Notes under the pieces: generated by a model
The model's input: the letters and a program-made list of their open reading frames with translations, nothing else
The model's database searches: none
What the model was told of the DNA's origin: nothing
Assembly (NCBI GenBank): GCA_031292625.1
Contig: JARLGU010000062.1
Span: 62,001-126,000, forward strand
DNA: 64,000 nucleotides
DNA from: Capsulimonadaceae bacterium
Lineage (GTDB): Bacteria > Armatimonadota > Armatimonadia > Armatimonadales > Capsulimonadaceae
Direction of reading: 5' to 3'
Part shown: piece by piece, positions 57,483-64,000 of the stretch
Layout: each line of letters opens with the position of its first letter
Numbering within the stretch: the first letter of the stretch is position 1
Made by a program: the position numbers and the translations under genes

Positions 57483-58526
57483 CTATCGTACCATTTCCCG
57501 CCGCTCGCGCACCAGACTAGCTGCATACAAGCCTGCTGCCGCGGCGGACTCGAAAAACAACGGGTCTTGCGAAGGTCCGCGCCCCATTGTCGTCACTGCG
57601 ATGCCACTGGACGCCATGTGCGCTACGACCTCCGCCGCGCCGTCCATCTCTCGTAAATAATGCCGTTCGGCCAGGCCGGTAAAAGCCGTGCCCGTGGGGA
57701 TTGGGACGGCGCACGGCGCAAGAGTTGCATCCAGGGCGGTCCGCGAATGGTGGCTGATTCCCTGGTGGCGCGGACGCCCATCCGCGCGGCTCATGCGAAC
57801 CGCCGCAATGGGCGCGCCTCCGAGCGCCGAAGCCGTGTTGAGATGCGCCGCTTGCTCTAGGCCGCCGAAGCCGTACTTCGTGCCCGTTCCCGCATTTCCC
57901 GGTCCCTGGATGACAACGGCGACGTCGCATTGCAGGATGTAACGCGCAGCGATCAGCGCCGACGCGACTGTTACCGTCTCATAATCCGCGCCAAACGCCT
58001 GTCCTGCCGTGATCGTCCACGCGAGCCACCCGGCGGCCTTCAGCGCACGTACGAGGCGGCTCAGGCCGATCGGAAGCGCGGCGGCGTCGCTCATGATGTA
58101 GGCGACGCGTGCGGCGGATTGCGCGAGGGCGGCGGTGATCGGCGCGAGCTGCGAGTGGATCTGGCCCACGATAACAGGGAAGCCGTCCAACGTTCGATCC
58201 CATACGTCTTTGTAGACCGGCTGTTCCTCTAAGGTCAGCACCGCGTGCTGTACGGGGGTGTAGCGAGCCTTGATAATATGGCCGTCGAATGCCGGAGGCG
58301 CGGCGTCGGCGCCGAGGACCGCCATCACGAAATCATAGCCGCCCGTGCCCAGACCGAGTGTCGCGGCGGTCCGGTTGAGCACAACGCGACTTTCTGGAAC
58401 GACGCGGCCGGTTAGGTCGACAAAGTTCAACGCGGGACCGAACTCCGTCACGATTTCCTGCAGCGAGCTGTCCAAGTCCTTGGCGCTGTTGACTGTTCCG
58501 GTTGCGCGGTGCAGCATTCCGCTCAT
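57483..58526 (-). CDS. DUF3866 family protein
   Basis: Conserved protein of unknown function, 347 aa. The sequence GHIIKARYTPVQHAVLTLEE, VGQIHSQLAPITAAL, AYIMSDAAALPIGLSRLVRALK, TITAGQAFGADYETVTVASALIAA and RHQGISHHSRTALDATLAP fit the DUF3866 pattern as I remember it. There are conserved His and Gly clusters suggesting an enzyme, but no reaction is established. The ATG overlaps the peptidase stop by four bases. The family is often found beside NUDIX genes, as here. Confidence 0.82.
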   Translation of the reverse strand: MSGMLHRATGTVNSAKDLDSSLQEIVTEFGPALNFVDLTGRVVPESRVVLNRTAATLGLGTGGYDFVMAVLGADAAPPAFDGHIIKARYTPVQHAVLTLEEQPVYKDVWDRTLDGFPVIVGQIHSQLAPITAALAQSAARVAYIMSDAAALPIGLSRLVRALKAAGWLAWTITAGQAFGADYETVTVASALIAARYILQCDVAVVIQGPGNAGTGTKYGFGGLEQAAHLNTASALGGAPIAAVRMSRADGRPRHQGISHHSRTALDATLAPCAVPIPTGTAFTGLAERHYLREMDGAAEVVAHMASSGIAVTTMGRGPSQDPLFFESAAAAGLYAASLVRERREMVR

Positions 58527-59665
58527 TCGCGCCACTCTGCCGCCGTACGGACAATCGAGAGGGCAAGGCGAACGGCTTGCACCATGTCTGAAATCTCGAC
58601 GAACTCACCGTGCGTGTGCACGTTCTGCATTCCGCAGCCGACGACGACCGTCGGAATGCCATGGCGGTTAAAGACGTTCGCGTCCGATCCGCCGCCGGTA
58701 ACTCTCAAAAGGTAGTCGAGCCCAGCTTGTTCGGTTGCCTTCTCGGCGAGTTCAAGGACTGGACTGTCCATCGGAATTTCGTAGCCTTCGTAGTTGCGAT
58801 CAATTTTATATTCGCACGTTCCGCCTAGCTCCGCGGCGGCCTGGTCGAACTGTTCGATCATATGCGTGCGTTGGACCTCCAGCTTTGCGGGGACGCGCGA
58901 GCGCGCTTCGCATTTAAGGTAGACCGCGGGAGTGATGATATTCGCGGCCGTTCCGCCGTGAATGATCCCGACGTTTGCCGTCGTGTCCGGATCGATCCGG
59001 CCAAGCTTCATGCGGGATATGGCGTTCGCCGCGATCCGGATCGCGGAGACTCCTTCCTCCGGCGCGGCGCCGGCGTGCGCGGCCTTTCCGCGGATCCAGA
59101 CTTCAAACGTATCCTGTGTAGGCGCATGGTAGACGAACGCGCCTACCGGCGGCCCCGAATCGAACACAAAGCCATATTTCGCCTTAATTCTGGCGGGGTC
59201 CATCGCCGACGCGCCGAGAAGTCCGATCTCCTCGCAGATGCTCAGCAAAACTTGAATGTCGCCATGCGGCTCACCAGATTCGTTCAGCTCCGTAAGCGCC
59301 TCGAGAAGCGCTGCGACCCCGCATTTGTCGTCCGCTCCAAGTATTGTCTTGCCGTCGGTTTTGATGATGCCGTCTTCGATGACCGGCGCGATTCCCGGAG
59401 TTGCCTCGACCGTGTCGAGGTGAGCCGAGAAAAATATCGGCGGGGCGCTTGGAAGGTTGCCTTTCTTGAATGCGATCAGGTTTCCCGTATTACCGCCGCC
59501 GACTTTTTCGCCTGCGTCGTCGTATTCGCACTCGAAACCGATCGCCTCCAGGCAGCGCTGCGCGAGTTCGGCGGCTGCGCGTTCCGAACGCGGCGGAGTG
59601 TTTTGGCGAACAAGATCGAGGAAAAGGTCGACAAGGCGATCCTGGTTTACGGCGTCGGGCAGCAT
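58523..59665 (-). CDS. M20 family metallopeptidase (tripeptidase T-like)
   Basis: Two-zinc cytosolic aminopeptidase, 380 aa. Metal and catalytic residues: SAHLDTVE (His, Asp), TILGADDKCG (bridging Asp), SICEEIGLLG (Glu-Glu), VFDSGPP (Asp) and NVHTHGEFV (His). The dimerisation domain (AAHAGAAPEEGVSAIRIAANAIS) interrupts the catalytic domain as usual. PepT-like rather than DapE/ArgE by the layout. First of a peptidase-DUF3866-NUDIX set with four-base overlap. Confidence 0.9.
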   Translation of the reverse strand: MLPDAVNQDRLVDLFLDLVRQNTPPRSERAAAELAQRCLEAIGFECEYDDAGEKVGGGNTGNLIAFKKGNLPSAPPIFFSAHLDTVEATPGIAPVIEDGIIKTDGKTILGADDKCGVAALLEALTELNESGEPHGDIQVLLSICEEIGLLGASAMDPARIKAKYGFVFDSGPPVGAFVYHAPTQDTFEVWIRGKAAHAGAAPEEGVSAIRIAANAISRMKLGRIDPDTTANVGIIHGGTAANIITPAVYLKCEARSRVPAKLEVQRTHMIEQFDQAAAELGGTCEYKIDRNYEGYEIPMDSPVLELAEKATEQAGLDYLLRVTGGGSDANVFNRHGIPTVVVGCGMQNVHTHGEFVEISDMVQAVRLALSIVRTAAEWRE

Positions 59666-59883
59666 GGCTTTCTAGGCTCCTATCGGCAAGCGCGGATCTA
59701 GCGATGGAAATACAGTAGGTTGATTCGACCAACCAATCGGCATTTCCTGTCAGATGCGGCATCGCGCGGAGGGCAATTCACGATTGTGGCAGTCGTCGCC
59801 GCAACTGCCGGGTCCCGCCAGGGAGGCGAGGCAGGAGCGTACCCGCAAGCGTGCGAAGATCATGCGAGCTGGCGACCGTCAGA

Positions 59884-60435
59884 TTAACGCCCCTGATCGA
59901 GTGAGACGAGCGAATAATCGGCTTGCGTCGGGCATGGCAGCTCCGCCGGAGGCAAAATTGCGCGCAGGAGTGAGATCTGTCCGGAATGGTAGGAATCGTG
60001 GTGGCTGATTGTGCTGATGATACGCCACGCCGGCCAATAGGCCCCCCAATTCGTCATGCGGGGACTCGTGAGATCTTGCTCGGTCAAATTGGCCCAGCTA
60101 GTCATCCAGTAGCGGTGCGCGTCATGCAGATGGTTTATATTGTCTTGCCAATTGGCGCCGAGTTCGCGAACGCGCGCAAACACATCGTCCCAGCCGAACT
60201 CGTTCTGGCGAAACGCCGCGCTGGCGTACATGATTTTGGATGTCGCAAGATGTTGGACGATTTCGAGGATTGAACCGCGCGTCGCCAAGTCGCCCGTGCC
60301 GCGCATCGATGGGATCGCCCACGCTTGCTTTTCGTCGATGCCTTCTAGCGCATCGAGAAGATCGCCCCATGCTTGTTCGGCGTCGAGGGTCATAAAACGA
60401 ACCTGCGAAGGCTCTAAATTGGTCGGAACCGGCAT
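59884..60435 (-). CDS. DinB family protein
   Basis: Four-helix-bundle protein of the DinB/YfiT superfamily, 183 aa. The three metal-binding histidines are in EIVQHLATSK and STISHHDSYHSGQISLLR. Members are thiol transferases or have no known role; DinB was named for DNA-damage induction but the function is unknown. Starts ATG or GTG near 60435. Isolated from neighbours by 134 bases upstream and 218 bases downstream. Confidence 0.85.
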   Translation of the reverse strand: MPVPTNLEPSQVRFMTLDAEQAWGDLLDALEGIDEKQAWAIPSMRGTGDLATRGSILEIVQHLATSKIMYASAAFRQNEFGWDDVFARVRELGANWQDNINHLHDAHRYWMTSWANLTEQDLTSPRMTNWGAYWPAWRIISTISHHDSYHSGQISLLRAILPPAELPCPTQADYSLVSLDQGR

Positions 60436-60569
60436 AGCGACGATGCTCCATCTTGGCAGCCGTCTTCGGATGCCGGGAACTATTCTACCCGGTGATAGTG
60501 AGAGTTAAGCGCGAATCGTTCCGTGGAAATTGCCGGATTTACGGGTGAGGTTTTGCCCAGTCGCATCGA

Positions 60570-61028
60570 TTAGCCGTTCGTTTGCTGCTCACTTGCAAGA
60601 GCTGCCAGAAGGGCGTCGATGCCGGCTTGCGACACTTCCGTGTCTTGCTCGCCGGATCCCGAGCTGCAGCCAACGGCTCCGATCGTTTCGCCAGTTGGGA
60701 GCTTGATTGGGAGACCGCCTTTAACGATCATGAATTTGCCGGCGTTCGAGACATTGATCCCGAATGCAGGTCCCCCTGCCTTGGCGGACTCGGCGTAATT
60801 GGCGGTCGGCAGGCGAGTGCCCGCGGCCGTATAGGCCTTGCCGATTGCGACATCGATTGACGTGAGCTTTGCGCCGTCCATGCGATGGAATGCCAGCAGG
60901 TGCATGGCATCGTCAACAATGGCGATGTCCATGTCGACGCCGATACCGGCTGCTTTCGCCTCGGCGGCGGCGAGGATAATTCGCGCGCCGTCGAGGGTGA
61001 GTTTGGTTGTAGGGCGGGTGAGCGCCAT
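60570..61028 (-). CDS. GlcG/HbpS family heme-binding protein
   Basis: Small DUF336 protein, 152 aa. LTLDGARIILAAAEAKAAGIGVDMDIAIVDDAMHLLAFHRMDGAKLTSIDVAIGKAYTAA matches the family; GGLPIKL...TIGAVGCSSGSGEQD is the usual glycine-rich end. Members bind heme or support glycolate/diol utilisation. ATG 61028 with AAAGGCGG ahead, 11 bases after the nucleotidyltransferase stop, so in one operon with it. Confidence 0.88.
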   Translation of the reverse strand: MALTRPTTKLTLDGARIILAAAEAKAAGIGVDMDIAIVDDAMHLLAFHRMDGAKLTSIDVAIGKAYTAAGTRLPTANYAESAKAGGPAFGINVSNAGKFMIVKGGLPIKLPTGETIGAVGCSSGSGEQDTEVSQAGIDALLAALASEQQTNG

Positions 61029-61039
61029 ACGTGCCGCCT

Positions 61040-62095
61040 TTACTTGTCGGCCCGGCGAACCGGGTCCACGATAACGCCGTCGAAGACGGCTGCATTGGAC
61101 TTGACGTGGCAATCGTTGCCGACGACGCAACGTTCAAGCTGCGTGCCGCGCATTACGACGGCGCCGTCCCATAGGATCGTTTCCTTGAGGCTTGCGCCGA
61201 TTTCGACCACGCAGTTGTTGCCGATGACCGTATTCTCCTGAATGGAGACTCCCGCTTCGATCTTGACATTGTTGCCGATCGCTACCGGGTAGCCAATATC
61301 GGCGGTCGGGTCGATCTCGACGTCTTCGCCCATCCAGACGTACTTCCGCTGCTCCTTCATTGGAAAGTGAAGTGTTACCCGCTCGGCGAGCGCATCCACA
61401 TGCGTCTGACGGTAGACTTTAAGATTGCCGACATCGCGCCAGTATGACGAAGTCAGATGACCGAATATGGGCTTTTTCTGTTCGAGGAGGCGAGGGAACA
61501 AGTTGTGGCCGAAGCCGTAGAATGTCCCTTTGGGAATGAAGTCGAAGATTGATTGATCGAAAACGTAGACGCCGGTATTGGCGGTGTTCGAGAAGATAAC
61601 CTCGCCTTTGGGCTTTTCCAGGAAGCGCGTGATTCGCCCGTTTTCGTTCATGAGAACGATGCCGTATTCGGAGGGGTCGTCCACCAGGGAGAGCCCGATG
61701 GTCGCGACTGCCTTCTTTTCAACATGCGACTTGAGGATCTTGGAGAAATCCTTATCGCTGATATCGTCGCCGCCCACCACGAGAAACGGATCGCCGTTGC
61801 CCTCGGTGAAGAATTTCTCGCATCGTTTCACGGATCCGGCGTCGCCCCATAGGGTGTCTTCGCGCGAGTAGTGAAGCTTGACGCCAAACTTGCTGCCATT
61901 TCCGAGATGCGCTTCGATTACATCTCCAAGGTAGTAAAGATTGATCATGATCTCGTCGAAATTGTGGCGGCGAAGCTGATCGATAATGTGTTCGATCACG
62001 GGGCGATTGACGATCGGGACCATCGGCTTCGGGATATTGCGCGTCAACGGATCAAGGCGCGAACCAACGCCCGCTGCCAGAATCATTGCCTTCAT
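61040..62095 (-). CDS. NDP-sugar pyrophosphorylase
   Basis: Nucleotidyltransferase with a C-terminal left-handed beta-helix, 351 aa. N-terminus MKAMILAAGVGSRLDPLTRNIPKPMVPI is the nucleotide-binding signature. FLVVGGDDISD holds a metal Asp (GGD in place of the usual GD), and EKPKGEV binds the sugar. Hexapeptide repeats from about residue 260 (VEIDPTADIGYPVAIGNNVKIEAGVSIQENTVIGNNCVVEIGA). Likely a mannose-1-P guanylyltransferase or glucose-1-P thymidylyl/uridylyltransferase making precursors for envelope polysaccharide. Confidence 0.9.
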   Translation of the reverse strand: MKAMILAAGVGSRLDPLTRNIPKPMVPIVNRPVIEHIIDQLRRHNFDEIMINLYYLGDVIEAHLGNGSKFGVKLHYSREDTLWGDAGSVKRCEKFFTEGNGDPFLVVGGDDISDKDFSKILKSHVEKKAVATIGLSLVDDPSEYGIVLMNENGRITRFLEKPKGEVIFSNTANTGVYVFDQSIFDFIPKGTFYGFGHNLFPRLLEQKKPIFGHLTSSYWRDVGNLKVYRQTHVDALAERVTLHFPMKEQRKYVWMGEDVEIDPTADIGYPVAIGNNVKIEAGVSIQENTVIGNNCVVEIGASLKETILWDGAVVMRGTQLERCVVGNDCHVKSNAAVFDGVIVDPVRRADK

Positions 62096-62612
62096 GCGTG
62101 TGTGCGTCTCCTTTGAACTTGATGCAAGGAAATCACGTACCGAGACAGACCCAGCACACCGGCCGCAACCGCTTTAGATGCGCGCGGACGGAGCGAAAGG
62201 GCAATCCCGGAAGAATCATACCCAATAAAGACCGGGGATTGTGTTTGACTTTCGCGAGCAATGCCATCGTGGGGCGTTTTGAAGAGTTTAGAACGACTAA
62301 ACTTAAAGTCAGAGGGAAGCTGGCCGAGACGGTGTTTGCGATTGTTTCGGATAGCATGCGATGAGGAATAGTATTAGAAATTGATAATTTTATTCGTTAC
62401 TTAGAGTGCTATAATGATTGCCTTCGTGCAAAAATTGCTCAGTGCTCGTGAAATTCCGTCTATTGTCCCTGTTTTTACGTCGTCATGCTCAGAAAAATTC
62501 ATTAAACAATGAGACAATTAAGTGCACGAAGCGTAAGTGCCTGATATACTGTAACAGCATGCCTCATTGCTTGGGATGTTCCAGCCTCTGATAACGATGG
62601 AGCCCGCGTTTC
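62096..62612. other. AT-rich intergenic region with extended -10 promoter
   Basis: A 517-base divergent gap. The central part (62370-62530) is markedly AT-rich. TGATATACT at 62542-62550 is an extended -10 and the best promoter for the FecR-TPR gene; no matching -35 is seen. AAGTGC occurs twice (about 62519 and 62535). No gene or strong hairpin was found. Confidence 0.45.
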
Positions 62613-64000
62613 ATGATGATGACTAATTCGACTTCGTCTTACTTCTTGCTCGTTCGTATTGTCGTTCTCCTTTTCGTCTCATTATCGATCGTATGTACGG
62701 TGTCTACCGATGCCGGCGCGGCAGGTTCCTTCCTCGCCACGGTCGTCGCGCGAACGGGCGAGCTAGACGTCACGCATGCGGATACGGGGCAATCTTCGCC
62801 GGAGGCCGAGCATGCACTGCTTTACGCGAACGATATTGTCTCCACCGGGGCAACCGGCCGCGCAAATCTATTGTTTGCGGACGGCACCCAGTTGTTTTTG
62901 AACAAACAAACAAGCGTCTCGATTGTTCCTTCCGAGGCAACCCCCAAACTGCGCCGGGTTCTTTTTCAACTGGTGCGAGGCGAGGTCTTCGTTCGTCTGC
63001 GGCCCAATAATATCATTGCTACCCGCGCCGCCATGGTCGCCGTTCGAGGCACTGAGCTTGCGTTGGCGGTCGGCAGCGACGACAGCACGGTCGTGACGGT
63101 TACGACTGGATCGGTCGACTTCTTCAACGAACACGGCTCCGTGCGGGTAGATGCAGGGCAGCAGAGCACAGCGAGCGTAGGGTCGGCGCCGCGAAAGCCC
63201 GTCACGGTGCAGGCAGGCAATTTGCTTTTTGAATGGACGCTTGATGTGTCTCAGGCGCGCATCGAGCGAGAACACGTTTATGTTACGGCGGATCCGGCGC
63301 TTCTGGCAGAACAATTGAAGGTGCGCGCGGCTGCGGCAAACGCCGGGCATCCAACGGGGGGCGCCTTTCTGGATTATGGGGATGTGTTGAGCGACGCTCA
63401 TCGCTATCAGGATGCTTTCGAGGCCTACAAGAATGCAGTAAATGATGCCTCTACAAGCACGCAAGCTAATATACGTTTGGGCTTCACCCTTCTTCGCCTC
63501 GATCGCCTCCACGATGCTCAGGATGCGTTTACGCGCGCCATGCCTGCTTCGCCGGCGCGACTCGGTCTTGCGTGGACCGCTCTTAGAGAAAATCGGTATT
63601 CCGATGCGGTCTTGTTCGCTCGCGGCGCGGATGGCAGCGTAAGCAACGATCTCGAAGCAACGCTCGTGACGGGAATCGCGCTCACGCGCCAGTTCGATAC
63701 GCGTGCAAGCGGCAGGAAAATTCTGGCCGGCGCGACTCTTCTGTCGGATCCTTCGCTCGGGCATGAAGCGCTTTCTTGGCTTGCGCTTGCGGAATCGGCC
63801 GATGGGGATTTTGGCTTGGCTTTCACACACGCCCGCGCTGCCGTGGCTCGGGCGCCAAGGTCGCCTTTGGCACATGGGACGCTGGCGATCGTTTCCCTGT
63901 GCGCGGGAGATACGGATGCGGCTTATCACGAGGCTAAGGTCGCGAGCGCCCTCGATCCTGACGATGTGCTGAGCCAGGTCATCGAGAGCTACGGTTTGCT
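62613..64000 (+). CDS. Secreted FecR-domain/TPR protein (3' end outside window)
   Basis: The frame is open from ATG 62613 to the window end (at least 462 aa), so the C-terminus is missing. A signal peptide (LLVRIVVLLFVSLSIVCTVSTDAGA) is followed by a FecR domain (~residues 40-175: TVVARTGELDV, NDIVSTGATGRANLLFADGTQLFLNKQTSV, LVRGEVFVRLRP, IATRAAMVAVRGTELALAV, DAGQQSTAS). From about residue 245 there are several TPR units (GDVLSDAHRYQDAFEAYKNA, LLRLDRLHDAQDAFTRA, AGDTDAAYHEAKVASALDPDD). FecR-like domains outside iron signalling often occur in envelope-associated proteins. Three consecutive ATGs start the gene; GGAG lies ten bases ahead. Confidence 0.85.
   Translation, partial: MMMTNSTSSYFLLVRIVVLLFVSLSIVCTVSTDAGAAGSFLATVVARTGELDVTHADTGQSSPEAEHALLYANDIVSTGATGRANLLFADGTQLFLNKQTSVSIVPSEATPKLRRVLFQLVRGEVFVRLRPNNIIATRAAMVAVRGTELALAVGSDDSTVVTVTTGSVDFFNEHGSVRVDAGQQSTASVGSAPRKPVTVQAGNLLFEWTLDVSQARIEREHVYVTADPALLAEQLKVRAAAANAGHPTGGAFLDYGDVLSDAHRYQDAFEAYKNAVNDASTSTQANIRLGFTLLRLDRLHDAQDAFTRAMPASPARLGLAWTALRENRYSDAVLFARGADGSVSNDLEATLVTGIALTRQFDTRASGRKILAGATLLSDPSLGHEALSWLALAESADGDFGLAFTHARAAVARAPRSPLAHGTLAIVSLCAGDTDAAYHEAKVASALDPDDVLSQVIESYGL

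Noticed and set aside
1..64000. tRNA, rRNA, CRISPR arrays, prophage or intact IS elements
   Set aside because: No TPsiC-type motif in a cloverleaf context, no spaced identical repeats and no transposase or phage protein were found in any frame.

Overview
The window reads as chromosome of a diderm, heterotroph bacterium, most probably Armatimonadota (Capsulimonas-like). The evidence: two pseudopilin-like proteins of the DUF1559/H-X9-DG family whose N-termini carry the [11 protein letters not shown] signature I associate with that phylum; a short SLH protein; a SecD-SecF fusion; TolC-type efflux (so an outer membrane); and an unusual density of secreted glycosidases, Gfo/Idh/MocA dehydrogenases, TIM-barrel sugar isomerases and GntR/LacI regulators. 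The taxonomic call is inference from these protein styles. No rRNA, tRNA, CRISPR array or intact insertion sequence was seen.

Layout. 1-2261: a MarR regulator (cut by the window edge) and the DHA2 multidrug exporter it probably controls through two identical operators. 2436-5012: a Gfo/Idh dehydrogenase facing a D-psicose/tagatose 3-epimerase coupled to a membrane protein. 5292-15192: serS, an apiosidase-like glycosidase, menaquinone genes menG-hepT behind a near-consensus promoter, murA-mreB-SLH-thiN (envelope and cofactor genes) and a secreted protein. 15525-20345: secDF and two secreted hydrolases. 20723-25802: TPR membrane protein, PAP2, alpha/beta hydrolase, a stress protein and a Spy-like periplasmic protein. 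25829-27753: an accessory island holding two nearly identical Rhs core fragments around a probable immunity gene. 27783-33489: an amino-sugar operon (nagB-nagA-dehydrogenase-two isomerases) with a divergent GntR regulator. 33678-45019: pseudopilins, a GntR regulator with a two-promoter regulon, GH16-like glycosidase, and sugar/alcohol dehydrogenases with a LacI regulator. 45217-52976: a MarR-controlled TolC/adaptor/ABC tripartite efflux operon and a divergent MFS gene. 53683-62095: mixed metabolic and repair genes, mostly on the minus strand. 62613-end: a FecR-TPR protein that runs out of the window.

How it works together. The gene content describes a cell that degrades plant or microbial polysaccharide outside or in the periplasm (DUF4038, GH16-like, esterase-like hydrolases, SGNH protein), imports the products and remodels unusual sugars (four isomerase/epimerases, three Gfo/Idh enzymes, NagA/NagB), each set under local GntR or LacI control.

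The most unusual thing is a dispersed family of intergenic elements (about 5104-5231, 15234-15415, 34478-34657, 39041-39161, 53164-53291, 53333-53453). Each is an inverted pair of small hairpins. In nearly every arm the hairpin loop is complementary to a short block just 3' of the stem, so each arm can form an H-type pseudoknot, and both helices covary between copies. In four loci one arm lies in sense orientation about 40-70 nt ahead of a start codon. This could be a new REPIN/PATE-like mobile element, a new cis-regulatory RNA, or an element that has been co-opted as one.
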